A stretch of DNA of 64,000 nucleotides from Dysgonamonadaceae bacterium. Its GTDB lineage: Bacteria > Bacteroidota > Bacteroidia > Bacteroidales > Dysgonomonadaceae. This document shows positions 44,505 to 55,175 of this stretch, one piece after another; positions within the stretch are counted from its first letter, which is position 1; each line of letters opens with the position of its first letter. Under the pieces are notes generated by a model. It saw only the letters and a program-made list of their open reading frames with translations, made no database searches and was not told where the DNA came from. The position numbers and the translations under genes are program-made. The stretch spans positions 1 to 64,000 of the forward strand of contig JAIRUA010000018.1 of assembly GCA_031254645.1 (NCBI GenBank), in the 5' to 3' direction.

Positions 44505-47500
44505 ATGGGATTCAACGAATTTATATCAAAACTATTCGGTAACAAGGCGCAACGCGACCTTAACGAAGTAAATCCGGTAGTAAAAAAAATAAAAGAGGCT
44601 TACCCAGCTATTGAAAAGCTGTCGAACGATGAGCTACGTGTCAAAACTAAAGAACTCGAAGCGCGTATTCAAGCGTTTGTTGCTGAAGATAGGGCAAACA
44701 TCGAAAAAATAAGGGCGGGTATTACCGAAATCGAAATGGAAAAACGTCAACCCGTTTGGGACCAAATCGATAAACTCGAAAAAGAGGTAACCGAAAAATT
44801 TGAAAAGGTTTTAATGGAAGTTTTACCCGAAGCCTTTTCGATTGTAAAAGATACGGCGCGTCGTTTTACGCAAAATGACGAAGTTGAAGTAATAGCAACA
44901 GATTTCGACCGTAGTTTGGCGGCTAAACACGATTTTGTTCGCATTGAAGGCGACAAAGCCATTTATCAAAATCATTGGCTGGCAGGCGGTAACGAAATCA
45001 AATGGGAAATGATTCACTACGATGTGCAATTGTTTGGCGGTGTGGTGCTTCATCAAGGGAAAATCGCCGAAATGGCAACAGGGGAAGGGAAAACGCTCGT
45101 TGCCACCCTACCTGTTTTCTTGAACGCCCTCACACACAATGGTGTACACGTGGTTACGGTAAACGATTATCTTTCGAAACGCGACTCGGAATGGATGGGA
45201 CCGATGTATATGTTTCACGGACTTTCAGTGGATTGTATTGACAAGCACGAGCCAAATTCCGATGCGCGCCGCAAAGCATACGAAGCCGACGTTACTTTCG
45301 GAACCAACAACGAATTTGGTTTCGACTATCTGCGTGATAATATGGCAGTTTCGCCAAAAGACCTCGTGCAACGCAAGCATAATTTTGCCATTGTCGATGA
45401 GGTGGACTCCGTTTTGATTGACGATGCGCGTACACCGCTGATTATTTCCGGTCCGGTCGCAAAAGGCGATGACCAACTTTTCGATGTTTTCCGACCACGT
45501 GTAGAGGTTATCGTAAAGGCACAGAGAGATTTGGCAACAAAATTGCTCGCCGAAGCGAAACAAAAAATGGCTTCCGATGATCCAAAAGTGCAGGAAGAAG
45601 GTGCATTGGCACTTTTCCGCACATACAAAGCATTGCCGAAAAACAAACCGCTTATCAAATTCCTCAGTGAACAAGGGGTGAAAGCCGCAATGCTCAAAAC
45701 CGAAGCAATATATATGGAGAACCAAAACAAGCGTATGCCCGAAGCTACCGATCCGCTCTATTTTGTTATTGAAGAAAAACAAAACAGTGTCGATTTGACT
45801 GACAAAGGTATTGATTTGCTGACAGGTAACTCCGACGACCCACAGTTTTTCATCTTGCCTGATATTGCTTCGCAAATGGCAGAATTAGAAAACTCTACGC
45901 TTTCAGATGAAGAAAAAGCGGCTAAAAAAGATGAACTATTACAAAACTACGCCATAAAATCAGAACGTGTACACACTATCAATCAATTGTTGAAAGCCTA
46001 CACAATGTTTGAAAAAGACGATGAATATGTGGTAATGGACAACAAAGTAAAAATTGTTGACGAGCAAACAGGGCGTATTATGGAAGGTCGTCGTTATTCC
46101 GACGGATTGCACCAAGCCATTGAAGCAAAAGAGCGTGTGAAAGTAGAAGCTGCTACACAAACATTCGCAACGATTACATTGCAAAATTATTTCAGAATGT
46201 ACAACAAACTTGCCGGTATGACCGGTACAGCGGAAACTGAAGCAGGCGAGTTATGGGATATCTATAAATTAGATGTAGTGGTAATTCCGACCAACAGACC
46301 GATTGTTCGTGATGACCAAAACGACCGCATTTATAAAACTAAAAAGGAAAAATATTCAGCGGTTATTGATGAAGTTTTATCGTTAGTAGAGAAAGGTCGT
46401 CCTGTGTTGGTGGGTACAACCTCGGTCGAAATCTCGGAACTTTTGTCGCGCGTACTCACACAGCGCAAAATTAAACACAATGTATTGAATGCCAAGCTAC
46501 ACCAACGCGAAGCGGAAATTGTAGCCAACGCCGGACAAGCCGGAATGGTAACCATTGCTACGAATATGGCAGGTCGTGGTACCGACATTAAGCTGACACC
46601 TGCGGTAAAAGAAGCGGGTGGATTGGCAATTATCGGTACGGAAAGACACGAATCGCGCCGTGTAGATAGACAGTTGCGTGGTCGTGCCGGTCGTCAAGGA
46701 GATCCGGGATCGTCTGTATTTTTTGTTTCATTGGAAGACGATTTGATGCGCTTGTTCGCCACCGATCGCATTGCCGGATTAATGGATAGAATGGGATTCA
46801 AAGAAGGCGATGTTTTGGAACATAGTATGTTGAGTAAATCGGTAGAGCGCGCACAGAAAAAAGTGGAAGAAAACAACTTCGGTATTCGTAAACGCTTGTT
46901 GGAATACGACGATGTGATGAATTCGCAACGTGAAGTGATTTACAAACGTCGTCGCCACGCTTTGATGGGCGAACGTATCGAAAACGACGTGGCAAATATG
47001 ATTTCCGACACTTCGAAAAACGTGGTGGAAGTAAACGAAGGCGATTACGAAAATATGAAATTCGACCTTTTCCGTGTAATGGCGCTCGAAATTCCTTTCA
47101 AAGAAGAAGAAATGAAAAATTTGAAAGAAGACACGCAAGTGAAAGCCGTTGCCGACAGAGCGTTTGAAACGTTTAAGCGTAAAACGGAAAGACTTGCCGA
47201 AGTTGCCAATCCTGTCATCAAGCAAGTATATGAAAATCAAGGAGCACTGTATGAAAATATTCTTATCCCGATTACCGACGGAAAAAGAGTATACAATATT
47301 TCTTGCAATTTGAAAGAGGCGTACGAGTCTAATTCAAAGGAACTTGTGAAAGCATTTGAAAAGTCAATTCTTCTTCACACCATTGACGAAGATTGGAAAG
47401 AACATTTACGCGAAATGGACGAATTACGCCAATCCGTTCAAAATGCAAGCTACGAGCAAAAAGATCCATTGTTGATTTACAAACTCGAATCGTTCAACAT

Positions 47501-47792
47501 CTTCAAGCAGATGGTCAACAATATCAACTCGAAATCGGTTTCGATTCTGATGCGCGGACAAATTCCGGTGCAAGACCCGGCAAATGTTCGCCAAGCAGCC
47601 CCCGAACAAAAAACCGATTACAGCAGATATCGTACACAGAAAGACGAAATGGGCAACAATGTTGGCGGCGGAAACCCGCAACAACGTCAACAACAAAAGT
47701 TAGCGCCTATTCGTGTGGAGAAAAAACACGGCAGAAATGACCCTTGTCCGTGTGGAAGTGGTAAGAAGTATAAGAGTTGTTGTGGTAAATAG
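44505..47792 (+). CDS. secA: preprotein translocase ATPase SecA
   Basis: The 1095-residue motor drives Sec export. The start [19 protein letters not shown] was preferred over an upstream Met at 44463. Motifs are Walker [13 protein letters not shown]-like [20 protein letters not shown], the second RecA domain with [23 protein letters not shown], and the C-terminal zinc tail [18 protein letters not shown]. The central region contains long Bacteroidota-type insertions, hence the length above the 900 of E. coli SecA. A terminator follows at 47802. Confidence 0.97.
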   Translation: MGFNEFISKLFGNKAQRDLNEVNPVVKKIKEAYPAIEKLSNDELRVKTKELEARIQAFVAEDRANIEKIRAGITEIEMEKRQPVWDQIDKLEKEVTEKFEKVLMEVLPEAFSIVKDTARRFTQNDEVEVIATDFDRSLAAKHDFVRIEGDKAIYQNHWLAGGNEIKWEMIHYDVQLFGGVVLHQGKIAEMATGEGKTLVATLPVFLNALTHNGVHVVTVNDYLSKRDSEWMGPMYMFHGLSVDCIDKHEPNSDARRKAYEADVTFGTNNEFGFDYLRDNMAVSPKDLVQRKHNFAIVDEVDSVLIDDARTPLIISGPVAKGDDQLFDVFRPRVEVIVKAQRDLATKLLAEAKQKMASDDPKVQEEGALALFRTYKALPKNKPLIKFLSEQGVKAAMLKTEAIYMENQNKRMPEATDPLYFVIEEKQNSVDLTDKGIDLLTGNSDDPQFFILPDIASQMAELENSTLSDEEKAAKKDELLQNYAIKSERVHTINQLLKAYTMFEKDDEYVVMDNKVKIVDEQTGRIMEGRRYSDGLHQAIEAKERVKVEAATQTFATITLQNYFRMYNKLAGMTGTAETEAGELWDIYKLDVVVIPTNRPIVRDDQNDRIYKTKKEKYSAVIDEVLSLVEKGRPVLVGTTSVEISELLSRVLTQRKIKHNVLNAKLHQREAEIVANAGQAGMVTIATNMAGRGTDIKLTPAVKEAGGLAIIGTERHESRRVDRQLRGRAGRQGDPGSSVFFVSLEDDLMRLFATDRIAGLMDRMGFKEGDVLEHSMLSKSVERAQKKVEENNFGIRKRLLEYDDVMNSQREVIYKRRRHALMGERIENDVANMISDTSKNVVEVNEGDYENMKFDLFRVMALEIPFKEEEMKNLKEDTQVKAVADRAFETFKRKTERLAEVANPVIKQVYENQGALYENILIPITDGKRVYNISCNLKEAYESNSKELVKAFEKSILLHTIDEDWKEHLREMDELRQSVQNASYEQKDPLLIYKLESFNIFKQMVNNINSKSVSILMRGQIPVQDPANVRQAAPEQKTDYSRYRTQKDEMGNNVGGGNPQQRQQQKLAPIRVEKKHGRNDPCPCGSGKKYKSCCGK

Positions 47793-47801
47793 TTTTTTTG
47801 G

Positions 47802-47833
47802 AAAGAGGTGTGAGGAATTTACGCCTCTTTTTT
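47802..47833 (+). terminator. secA terminator
   Basis: AAAGAGGTGT pairs with ACGCCTCTTT (one G-T pair) around a 9-base loop, followed by T. Confidence 0.75.
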
Positions 47834-47906
47834 GTATTCACAAAATGTTTGAAAGTTTTTCACTAAACTTTTTCCACCTAAAACAATCAATTCTAAGATA
47901 AATATT

Positions 47907-47915
47907 TACCTTTGC
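47907..47915 (+). promoter_or_regulatory. -7 box of the PPC-repeat gene
   Basis: TACCTTTGC followed by GGGG, 61 bp before the start codon. The -33 element is not clear. Confidence 0.55.
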
Positions 47916-47976
47916 GGGGCGAAAAAACTATTATCAAACAAGAATGAAAACTTGACAACAAATACTTAAAACAAAA

Positions 47977-49143
47977 ATGAAAAAAATCAAATTATTTATC
48001 ACGGCTCTTATTATCGCCGTCAGTTCAATGAATGCCCAAACAGCAGGTAATCACATTCAGCAAATCGACAATGCCGTTAAAACTCTCGCCGAAGAACTAA
48101 ACAGAAAATTGGTTGAAGAGAGAGTTTCCAGCGTAACTTTGTATAATTTTAGCTTCGAAGGGATGGTAACCCCATTTTCAACCTATTGGGGGAATCAACT
48201 CCTCTCAGAACTGACAAATATGCGCAACAGATCTTACACTTTTCTTTTGGCAGGAACACCCGATTGGATAATATCCGGAGAAATGGTTATAATTACCGAT
48301 ATAATCAGGGTATATACCCGATTAATCAGGCAAAGCGACCAAGCCATCGTATCTTCGGCTTATGTGGATTTGGAGTGGAACGAAAATATTATGTCAATGC
48401 TTTCCGACGGATATGCATACTCAGCTCCATTTTTTGTATCTGACGAGTGGGAACCCGACAGTATGGAAAATCCGGTAGCATATACAATAGGCGCCGACAA
48501 TAACGTTTCGTTAATGAATCGTACGCTTCATACCACCAACGATTCATACGGCGATGAGGATTTTTTCCTCCTTCAACCCACCGAAAACGGGCGAGTTGTG
48601 ATGGAAACCGTCAGTGAAATCGACACATATATGGAATTATACGATGCCAGTACCCGCCAGTTACTTGCAGAAGATGATGACAGCGGCGATAATCTTAATG
48701 CCAAAATTAGCCATAGCTTACAAGCTGGAAGACAATATATTGTCAAAGTTCGCGGATTTGATAGAGGCAATGTTGGTCATTACGGCTTCAGAGCTTATAC
48801 CAATCATCTCAATTTTTCGCAAGCCATCAATTATGAAATTGGCGCGAATGCACAAAATGCTCAACAAGTTCATCAAAGGCTTGTGAGCGATGGAAGTACA
48901 ATGTTTCTACTTCAGCCTCGCCGTAACGGAATACTCGTAATGGAAACCCTTAGTGATATCGACACCTATATGGAACTTTACGATGCCGATACCCAAGAAT
49001 TGCTTGCGGAAGACGATGACAGCGGCGATGACTATAACGCCCAAATTATCTATAATGTGCAGTCCGGAAAACGATATATTGTGAGAGTTCGCGGATATAG
49101 CCCTGATGAAACCGGAGATTACAGTTTTAGAGCATATTTTTGA
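47977..49143 (+). CDS. exported protein with two PPC-type repeats
   Basis: The 388-residue protein has a signal peptide (LFITALIIAVSSMNAQ). Residues about 25-150 resemble the FlgO/CsgG-like lipoprotein domain (KTLAEELNRKLVEERVSSVT; DWIISGEMVIITDIIRVYT). Two copies of a pre-peptidase C-terminal-like beta domain follow, each with IDTYMELYDA, LLAEDDDSGD (a likely calcium loop) and a closing GFRAY or SFRAY. The copies are about 110 residues apart and also similar in DNA, so the duplication is fairly recent. The function is unknown; surface adhesion or enzyme anchoring is possible. Confidence 0.72.
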   Translation: MKKIKLFITALIIAVSSMNAQTAGNHIQQIDNAVKTLAEELNRKLVEERVSSVTLYNFSFEGMVTPFSTYWGNQLLSELTNMRNRSYTFLLAGTPDWIISGEMVIITDIIRVYTRLIRQSDQAIVSSAYVDLEWNENIMSMLSDGYAYSAPFFVSDEWEPDSMENPVAYTIGADNNVSLMNRTLHTTNDSYGDEDFFLLQPTENGRVVMETVSEIDTYMELYDASTRQLLAEDDDSGDNLNAKISHSLQAGRQYIVKVRGFDRGNVGHYGFRAYTNHLNFSQAINYEIGANAQNAQQVHQRLVSDGSTMFLLQPRRNGILVMETLSDIDTYMELYDADTQELLAEDDDSGDDYNAQIIYNVQSGKRYIVRVRGYSPDETGDYSFRAYF

Positions 49144-49164
49144 TAAGAAGATTTTTTATAATAA

Positions 49165-49193
49165 AAAGAGGTGCAATGAGTTGCGCCTTTTTT
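49165..49193 (+). terminator. terminator after the PPC-repeat gene
   Basis: AAAGAGGTGCAA pairs with TTGCGCCTTTTT through two G-T pairs around TGAG, ending in T. Confidence 0.7.
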
Positions 49194-49290
49194 GGTATTG
49201 TACGCGATAAGTTTTTCTACCGAAAAATTTACGTTCATATTTCTTTCGGAATGAAAACAACTTTTTCCTCCACATTTTCCCCATTATATT

Positions 49291-49323
49291 TTTGTTAAAT
49301 TCAAAAAAAAGCCGTACCTTAGC
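49291..49323 (+). promoter_or_regulatory. gyrA promoter
   Basis: TTTG at 49291-49294 and TACCTTAGC at 49315-49323 with 20-base spacing. The leader is about 75 nt. Confidence 0.7.
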
Positions 49324-49405
49324 ACGTTATTTCGTAGCAAGAAAACGGAATTGTACTCCGCTGATAACAAGCGATGTACAAAAAGTGAATTGAACAAAAT
49401 TTTAT

Positions 49406-51961
49406 ATGACTGATAGAGAAGACAGAATCATCAAGATAAATATCGAAGATGAAATGAAGTCATCATACATCGATTATTCGATGTCTGTGATAGTTTCGCG
49501 TGCGTTACCCGATGTGCGTGATGGATTTAAGCCCGTGCACCGCAGAATTTTGTACGGAATGTCGGAATTGGGAAATTATTCCGATAAACCCTATAAAAAA
49601 TCGGCAAGAATCGTGGGTGAGGTGCTTGGTAAGTTCCATCCCCATGGTGATAGCTCGGTTTATAACGCTATGGTGCGTCTTGCGCAGCATTGGAGTATGC
49701 GATACACGTTAGTTGATGGTCAAGGAAATATGGGTAGCGTTGATGGTGACAGTCCGGCAGCGATGCGTTATACCGAAGCAAGATTGAACAAATTGGCAGA
49801 AGAAATGCTTCGCGATATTGATAAAGAAACAGTTGATTTCCAATTGAATTTCGACGATACGCTTTCCGAGCCAACCGTACTTCCCACACGTATTCCAAAC
49901 TTGCTGATGAACGGATCGGCAGGTATCGCCGTGGGAATGGCAACAAATATTGCACCACATAATCTTACGGAATGTTGCAATGGTATCATTGCCTACATTG
50001 ATGACAGAGAAATCGACATCAAAGGTTTGATGCAACATATCAAAGCGCCAGACTTCCCGACAGGCTCATATATTTATGGGTATAAGGGCGTTGAAGATGC
50101 TTTCGAAACAGGTCGCGGACGTATCGTGATGCGTGGAAAAGCCGAAGTAGAAGCCGGAAAAACGGCGGACAAAATCGTCATTTCCGAAATTCCATATATG
50201 GTCAATAAAGCTGACCTTATCAAACACATCGCCGATTTGGTATCGGACAAAAGATTAGAAGGAATTTCGAACGTGAACGACGAATCCGACAGACAAGGGA
50301 TGCGCATTGTGGTTGATTTGAAGCGTGATGCAAATGCCAACGTTGTTCTAAATAAACTATATAAAATGACGGCGCTGCAATCGTCGTTCAGCGTTAATAA
50401 TATTGCGTTAGTAAAAGGTCGCCCACGATTGTTGAATCTCAAACAGATGATTGAACTGTTTGTGGAACATCGCCATGAAGTGGTTGTTAGACGCACCAAA
50501 TACGAATTGCGTAAAGCCGAAGAACGTGCACATATTTTGGAAGGATTAATCATTGCTTCCGATAATATTGATGAAGTAATTGCCATTATTCGTGGCTCAT
50601 CTACACCACAAGAAGCAATTCAGCGACTGATTGAGCGTTTTGAATTGTCTGACATTCAGGCGCGTGCCATTGTCGAAATGCGTTTGCGACAATTAACCGG
50701 GCTCGAACAAGACAAACTCCGCGCCGAATATGACGAAGTGCAAAAATTGATTACTCATTTGAACAATATCTTGAATGATGAATCACTTAGAATGCAGATA
50801 ATCAAAGATGAAATCATAGAAATTCGCGATAAATTCGGCGATAAACGTAAATCGGAAATCATTTATGCATCGGAAGAGATGAATCCCGAAGATTTTTACG
50901 CTAATGACGAAATGATTATCACAATTTCGCATTTGGGGTATATCAAACGTACTGCTTTGTCGGAATTTCAAACCCAGAATCGTGGCGGCGTGGGCGCAAA
51001 AGGATCGCAAACACGCGAAGAAGATTTCGTAGAATATATCTATCCGGCAACGATGCACAATTATATGCTGTTCTTCACGCAGAAAGGCAAATGTTATTGG
51101 TTGCGCGTGTATGAAATTCCGGAAGGAACGAAAAACTCAAAAGGACGTGCGATTCAAAACCTATTGAATATTGATTCTGACGATGCCGTAACTGCCTTTG
51201 TACGAGTAGCTACACTTAGCGACGAAGCGTATATCAATTCGCATTACCTGGTATTCTGTACCAAACAGGGCGTTGTGAAAAAAACATCACTCGAAGCCTA
51301 TTCTCGTCCGCGTCAAAACGGCGTGAACGGCATTACCATTCGTGAAGATGACCAAGTAATTTCCGTTCGTTTGACTGACGGCAAGCAACACATTATTTTA
51401 GCGAGTAAAAACGGACGTGCTGTTCGTTTCGATGAAAACGATGTGCGCGAAATGGGACGCACCGCCACCGGAGTACGTGGAATCACATTGACAAGTGACG
51501 ACGATGCCGTAATCGGTATGATTTTAATGGAACCAGACTCTACGGATACTATTCTCGTAGTGTCGGAACAAGGTTACGGAAAAAGAACTCGCTTGAATGA
51601 CGAAGACGGTGAACCGGTATATAGAATTACCAGCAGAGGCGGTAAAGGTGTCAAAACAATGAGTATTACTGACAAGACAGGAAAGCTCGTTGCCATCAAA
51701 TCTGTAACAGATGACAATGATTTAATGATTATTAACAAGTCCGGCATCACAATTCGCGTAAAAATTTCCGATATTCGCACTATGGGACGTGCAACGCAAG
51801 GAGTTCGTCTCATCAATTTGGAAAAAAGAAACGACCAAATTGCATCGGTATGTAAAGTGAGTTCGAGTGAAGAAGTTGAGAACGAGGAAATTGAATTAAA
51901 TGAAACAACTGATACAATAACTAACAGTAATTCGGGAAATCAAGAACAAAGTCAAAATTAA
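49406..51961 (+). CDS. gyrA: DNA gyrase subunit A
   Basis: The 851-residue type II topoisomerase subunit has the breakage-reunion domain with AMRYTEARL, whose Tyr is the catalytic residue (near 123), after [17 protein letters not shown]. The C-terminal beta-pinwheel contains a GyrA box ([10 protein letters not shown] near 530) and repeated blade motifs such as [17 protein letters not shown]. The acidic tail after about residue 825 is usual. The gyrase box marks it as GyrA rather than ParC. The DUF488 gene follows 64 bp later. Confidence 0.96.
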   Translation: MTDREDRIIKINIEDEMKSSYIDYSMSVIVSRALPDVRDGFKPVHRRILYGMSELGNYSDKPYKKSARIVGEVLGKFHPHGDSSVYNAMVRLAQHWSMRYTLVDGQGNMGSVDGDSPAAMRYTEARLNKLAEEMLRDIDKETVDFQLNFDDTLSEPTVLPTRIPNLLMNGSAGIAVGMATNIAPHNLTECCNGIIAYIDDREIDIKGLMQHIKAPDFPTGSYIYGYKGVEDAFETGRGRIVMRGKAEVEAGKTADKIVISEIPYMVNKADLIKHIADLVSDKRLEGISNVNDESDRQGMRIVVDLKRDANANVVLNKLYKMTALQSSFSVNNIALVKGRPRLLNLKQMIELFVEHRHEVVVRRTKYELRKAEERAHILEGLIIASDNIDEVIAIIRGSSTPQEAIQRLIERFELSDIQARAIVEMRLRQLTGLEQDKLRAEYDEVQKLITHLNNILNDESLRMQIIKDEIIEIRDKFGDKRKSEIIYASEEMNPEDFYANDEMIITISHLGYIKRTALSEFQTQNRGGVGAKGSQTREEDFVEYIYPATMHNYMLFFTQKGKCYWLRVYEIPEGTKNSKGRAIQNLLNIDSDDAVTAFVRVATLSDEAYINSHYLVFCTKQGVVKKTSLEAYSRPRQNGVNGITIREDDQVISVRLTDGKQHIILASKNGRAVRFDENDVREMGRTATGVRGITLTSDDDAVIGMILMEPDSTDTILVVSEQGYGKRTRLNDEDGEPVYRITSRGGKGVKTMSITDKTGKLVAIKSVTDDNDLMIINKSGITIRVKISDIRTMGRATQGVRLINLEKRNDQIASVCKVSSSEEVENEEIELNETTDTITNSNSGNQEQSQN

Positions 51962-52025
51962 ACTTTTGTATTTGTTTTAGTCAAAAGATGCAGGAAGGAA
52001 ATCCAACGTAGTAAAAAACAAAATT

Positions 52026-52388
52026 ATGGCTCAAGTCAAAATTAAACGAGTGTACGCTCCCAAAGAAGAATCTGACGGTTATCGTGTATTGGTAGATAGA
52101 CTCTATCCTAGAGGTATTAAAAAGGAAAACCTGCATTATGACTTGTGGGCGAAAGATATAGCGCCTTCCACCGTGTTACGTGAATGGTCTCATGAAGCCG
52201 AAGGCGATCGTTGGGAAGAGTTTCGTAAACGATATTTACAGGAGTTAAAATCTTCTTTGGAGGTTAAAGATTTTGTTGAAAAAATCAGAAGACTAGCTGT
52301 TGTAACGTTGTTGTACTCTTCGAGAAACGAGGTGGAAAATAATGCGGTTGTTTTGCAGGATTATCTTGCTAAACAGTTAGTTCCGTAA
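52026..52388 (+). CDS. DUF488 family protein (YeaO-like)
   Basis: The 120-residue protein matches the DUF488 family: VLVDRLYPRGIKKENL, LWAKDIAPSTVLREW and a late VVTLLYSSRNEVENNAVVL. The family is widespread and its biochemical function is not established. It may be read with gyrA. Confidence 0.9.
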   Translation: MAQVKIKRVYAPKEESDGYRVLVDRLYPRGIKKENLHYDLWAKDIAPSTVLREWSHEAEGDRWEEFRKRYLQELKSSLEVKDFVEKIRRLAVVTLLYSSRNEVENNAVVLQDYLAKQLVP

Positions 52389-52511
52389 AAGTAGACGTGA
52401 AGAATTTTGGTGAATTTGAAAGTATAAATCAGAGAAAAACAGAACTGAAGTAGTAAAGAAGTTTCTTTAAAACATAAACAAAACATCTAATTTAATCAAA
52501 TAAGAAGAAAA

Positions 52512-53786
52512 ATGAGAAAATTATTATTTTTAACAATGATTGCTCTTCTTTCAGCGGGAACTATTTCTGCTCAAAGCGGAGTGCTTAGAAACGCACAAAG
52601 AGCGTTGAATAGCAATGACTTGAATGAAGCTCGCACATTGATTCAGCAAGTGATTGCTCATCCGGAAACAGCAGATAGCCCTGCTGCTTGGAAACTAAAA
52701 GGTGATATCGGAAACAAAGCATTCGATAACGAAAGAACAAAAGAGATGCTTGGCCAGCAGGCAAATCAAAAAGTGATGTTCGATGGATTATTTGAATCGT
52801 ATGCACCTTACATAAAAGCCGACTCTTTGGGAGAACTTCCCGACGCGAGAGGCAGAGTGAGAAACCCGGTAAGAAGGGATATTTCCGGTATTCTGCGTGC
52901 AAATCATCCGTTTTACATCAATGGGGGTATATTCTACAACGACCAAGGAAATTATTCCAAAGCAGCTGATTTCTTCGAAATCTATTGGAATATTCCTACA
53001 CTGCCAATGTTTGAAGGAGCAAGAGAAGGCTTTGTACTTGATAGCACCTATCAAACCATTAAGTATTATGCCATTATTACAACTCTTCAAGCCGAAGACC
53101 ACAGAAGAGCAGTTGCAATGTTGAATCGTATTGCTAATGAGCCGTTTATTGAAAACAGTGTTTTTACAGAGAGCGATGTTTACGAATTGTTGGCAAGCAC
53201 ATATCTTCAAATTGGCGATAGCGCGAGATATTTGGAAGTATTACAAACAGGCGTTACGAAGTTTCCAACCAATGAATTTTTTGTTAAAAACTTGATTAAT
53301 GAGTTCATTATGAGTGGTCAAACAGAAAAAGCGATGAATTATATTGATCAAGCAATTGCTGCCGCCCCATCAGGCGCTTGCGATTTGATTAGTGTGAAAG
53401 GTGCTTTATTGGCAGAAAGCGGTGATATGGAAAGTGCTATAAGAGAGTACAGAAGAGCACTGACACTAGATGCTAACTGCGAAAGAGCTTTGGAAGCATT
53501 GGCACGTCAATATATCGTGCAAGCGCAAGATTTGAGAGAATCAACTATGATGTTGCCAAGGGCAGAACAAGTAGCCAGCGATGCGAAAGTGTTAGAACTA
53601 TACCAAACTGCGCTCCCATTGTTAGAAACATTGGAAAGAACACAAAAAAATCGTAATGCAACCGATAGTGAACTCAATGATGCTTGGATGTTGCTTCGCA
53701 ATGTATATCACAATTTGAGTATGTTGGGCGTTGATAAATCGGCACAACTTGATGCAATTGAAAGACAATTGAATATTACAGAATAA
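52512..53786 (+). CDS. exported TPR-repeat protein
   Basis: The 424-residue protein has a signal peptide (LLFLTMIALLSAGTISAQ) followed by tetratricopeptide-like helical pairs. Examples are LNSNDLNEARTLIQQVIAHP, YFNDQGNYSKAADFFEIYW-like (read YNDQGNYSKAADFFEIYWN) and ESGDMESAIREYRRALTLDA. It is a probable periplasmic scaffold; such proteins are very common in Bacteroidota and the partner is unknown. A perfect terminator follows. Confidence 0.8.
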   Translation: MRKLLFLTMIALLSAGTISAQSGVLRNAQRALNSNDLNEARTLIQQVIAHPETADSPAAWKLKGDIGNKAFDNERTKEMLGQQANQKVMFDGLFESYAPYIKADSLGELPDARGRVRNPVRRDISGILRANHPFYINGGIFYNDQGNYSKAADFFEIYWNIPTLPMFEGAREGFVLDSTYQTIKYYAIITTLQAEDHRRAVAMLNRIANEPFIENSVFTESDVYELLASTYLQIGDSARYLEVLQTGVTKFPTNEFFVKNLINEFIMSGQTEKAMNYIDQAIAAAPSGACDLISVKGALLAESGDMESAIREYRRALTLDANCERALEALARQYIVQAQDLRESTMMLPRAEQVASDAKVLELYQTALPLLETLERTQKNRNATDSELNDAWMLLRNVYHNLSMLGVDKSAQLDAIERQLNITE

Positions 53787-54286
53787 GAATCTATTTTATA
53801 TAGAATGAGAAAATAGCGTCGTTTTCGACGCTATTTTTTTTGTATCTATATTCTCAAGAGCGAAAACTACTGAAAACCGGAAGAATCAAACTTCGAACGA
53901 ATTATGTTAATCCAAGAGAAATATACCGTATTATTCACACATACAGTATTTTATGCCCTTCTTTCTTAATCCTGAAATGTTAAATTGAAACAAGGCAACA
54001 TTATTCAAATTCATCATAATTCATTGATATTGTGATAAATACACTGATTTTCGAAAATACACTTACAATCAAAAAATGATATATTACAAAATAAAACATC
54101 ATTAATGTTTCATATTGTAGTCATTAATATTATTTTTAACTATATATCTATGTTAAAATCAAAATAAATGTAGTTAAATAACACTTTTCGATTAAACTTT
54201 CCTCATAAAATACGCTCGAATATAATATATAACCTCTACATTTGTAGCGACAGAAGTTTTGTATAACTATTTAAAAATTCAAGACA
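53787..54286 (+). other. 500-bp AT-rich gap before tonB
   Basis: It holds the TPR-gene terminator at 53810-53841 and a -7 box TACATTTG at 54237-54244, about 43 bp before the tonB start. Between them is about 390 bp of AT-rich DNA in which I see no ORF, RNA gene or repeat family. Confidence 0.6.
53810..53841 (+). terminator. terminator after the TPR gene
   Basis: AAAATAGCGTCG and CGACGCTATTTT form a perfect 12-bp stem around TTTT and run into a T-tract. Confidence 0.92.
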
Positions 54287-54985
54287 ATGAACAAAGAAGA
54301 AGTGAAAAAATCGAAGAAGGCTAATTTAGAGCCTGAAAAAAGCACATACTTCCTAATGGGACTTGTGCTTGCCGTAGCACTCACTCTGATGGCAATGGAA
54401 TGGTCAACGGAGTCGAGAAAACTTGATGAGGGAATGTACGTTACCGTTTTTCCCGGTGATGAAGAGATTCCGATTACACAGCGACCACCCACACCACCGC
54501 CTCCTCCGCCACCGCCTGTGCCGGACGCGCCCGATGTTTTGGTAACTGTTGATGAGCCGGTTGATATTCCGATTGATCTCGGAACAGAGCCTGCGCCAAT
54601 TGTAGATGTTCAGCCGCCAACACTGCCGCCGGATTTGCAAAGACCACCAACAATAGAAAATGTTGAAGAAATTTTCGTTGTCGTGGAAATATCTCCCGAA
54701 TTTCCGGGCGGAAATGAGGCAATGATGCGATGGCTGGGCAGCAATGTGCGTTATCCAGCTGCTGCACAAGGCATTGGTGCTCAAGGACGTGTTATTACCA
54801 GCTTTGTCGTAGAAAGAGACGGAAGCATTACCGATGTACAAGTTGTGCGTGGTGTTGATCCATCGCTTGACCGAGAAGCCGTTCGCGTAATTCAAGCAAT
54901 GCCGAATTGGACACCCGGAAAACAGCGTAATATGCCTGTACGTGTACGCTTTACACTTCCCGTAACATTCCGTTTACAGAATTAG
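54287..54985 (+). CDS. tonB: TonB-family energy transducer
   Basis: The 232-residue protein has one transmembrane segment near the N-terminus (YFLMGLVLAVALTLMAMEW, about 21-39). A proline-rich periplasmic spacer begins RPPTPPPPPPPP, and a C-terminal TonB domain spans about 145-232 (EFPGGNEAMMRWLGSNVRYP, QGRVITSFVVERDGSITDVQ, MPVRVRFTLPVTFRLQ). It couples proton motive force to outer-membrane transporters such as SusC-like proteins. ExbB/D genes are not in the window. Confidence 0.93.
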   Translation: MNKEEVKKSKKANLEPEKSTYFLMGLVLAVALTLMAMEWSTESRKLDEGMYVTVFPGDEEIPITQRPPTPPPPPPPPVPDAPDVLVTVDEPVDIPIDLGTEPAPIVDVQPPTLPPDLQRPPTIENVEEIFVVVEISPEFPGGNEAMMRWLGSNVRYPAAAQGIGAQGRVITSFVVERDGSITDVQVVRGVDPSLDREAVRVIQAMPNWTPGKQRNMPVRVRFTLPVTFRLQN

Positions 54986-55010
54986 TTTTATGTTCCGTAA
55001 TTTCATAAAG

Positions 55011-55053
55011 ACGAGGCTGTTCTAAAAGACTTTTAGGACAGCCTCGTTTTTTA
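55011..55053 (+). terminator. tonB terminator
   Basis: ACGAGGCTGTTCTAAAA pairs over 17 positions with TTTTAGGACAGCCTCGT (one G-T pair) around GAC and is followed by six T. Confidence 0.92.
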
Positions 55054-55130
55054 TTCTCATTGTCTATTGCAATGTAATGTTCAACTCGGAAAGCTTTTGC
55101 GAGAAAAATTCCACAATTCCCCACTCCACT

Positions 55131-55163
55131 ATTGCCATTTATCAATAAATTCACTATTTTTGC
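55131..55163 (+). promoter_or_regulatory. tamB promoter
   Basis: ATTG at 55131-55134 and TATTTTTGC at 55155-55163 with a 20-base spacer, only 12 bp before the start codon. Confidence 0.6.
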
Positions 55164-55175
55164 ATACTCATAATT

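Noticed and set aside
45225..45875. 216-codon open frame on the minus strand inside secA
   Set aside because: Antisense to a strongly conserved gene and rich in Phe, Cys and His as expected for a shadow frame.
49630..49700. GyrA has Asn at the position of E. coli Asp87 and Ser at Ala84 (HGDSSVYNA), which could suggest quinolone resistance
   Set aside because: The Ser83 equivalent is intact and position 87 is naturally variable in Bacteroidota as I recall it. Without sensitive and resistant relatives for comparison this is no evidence of resistance.
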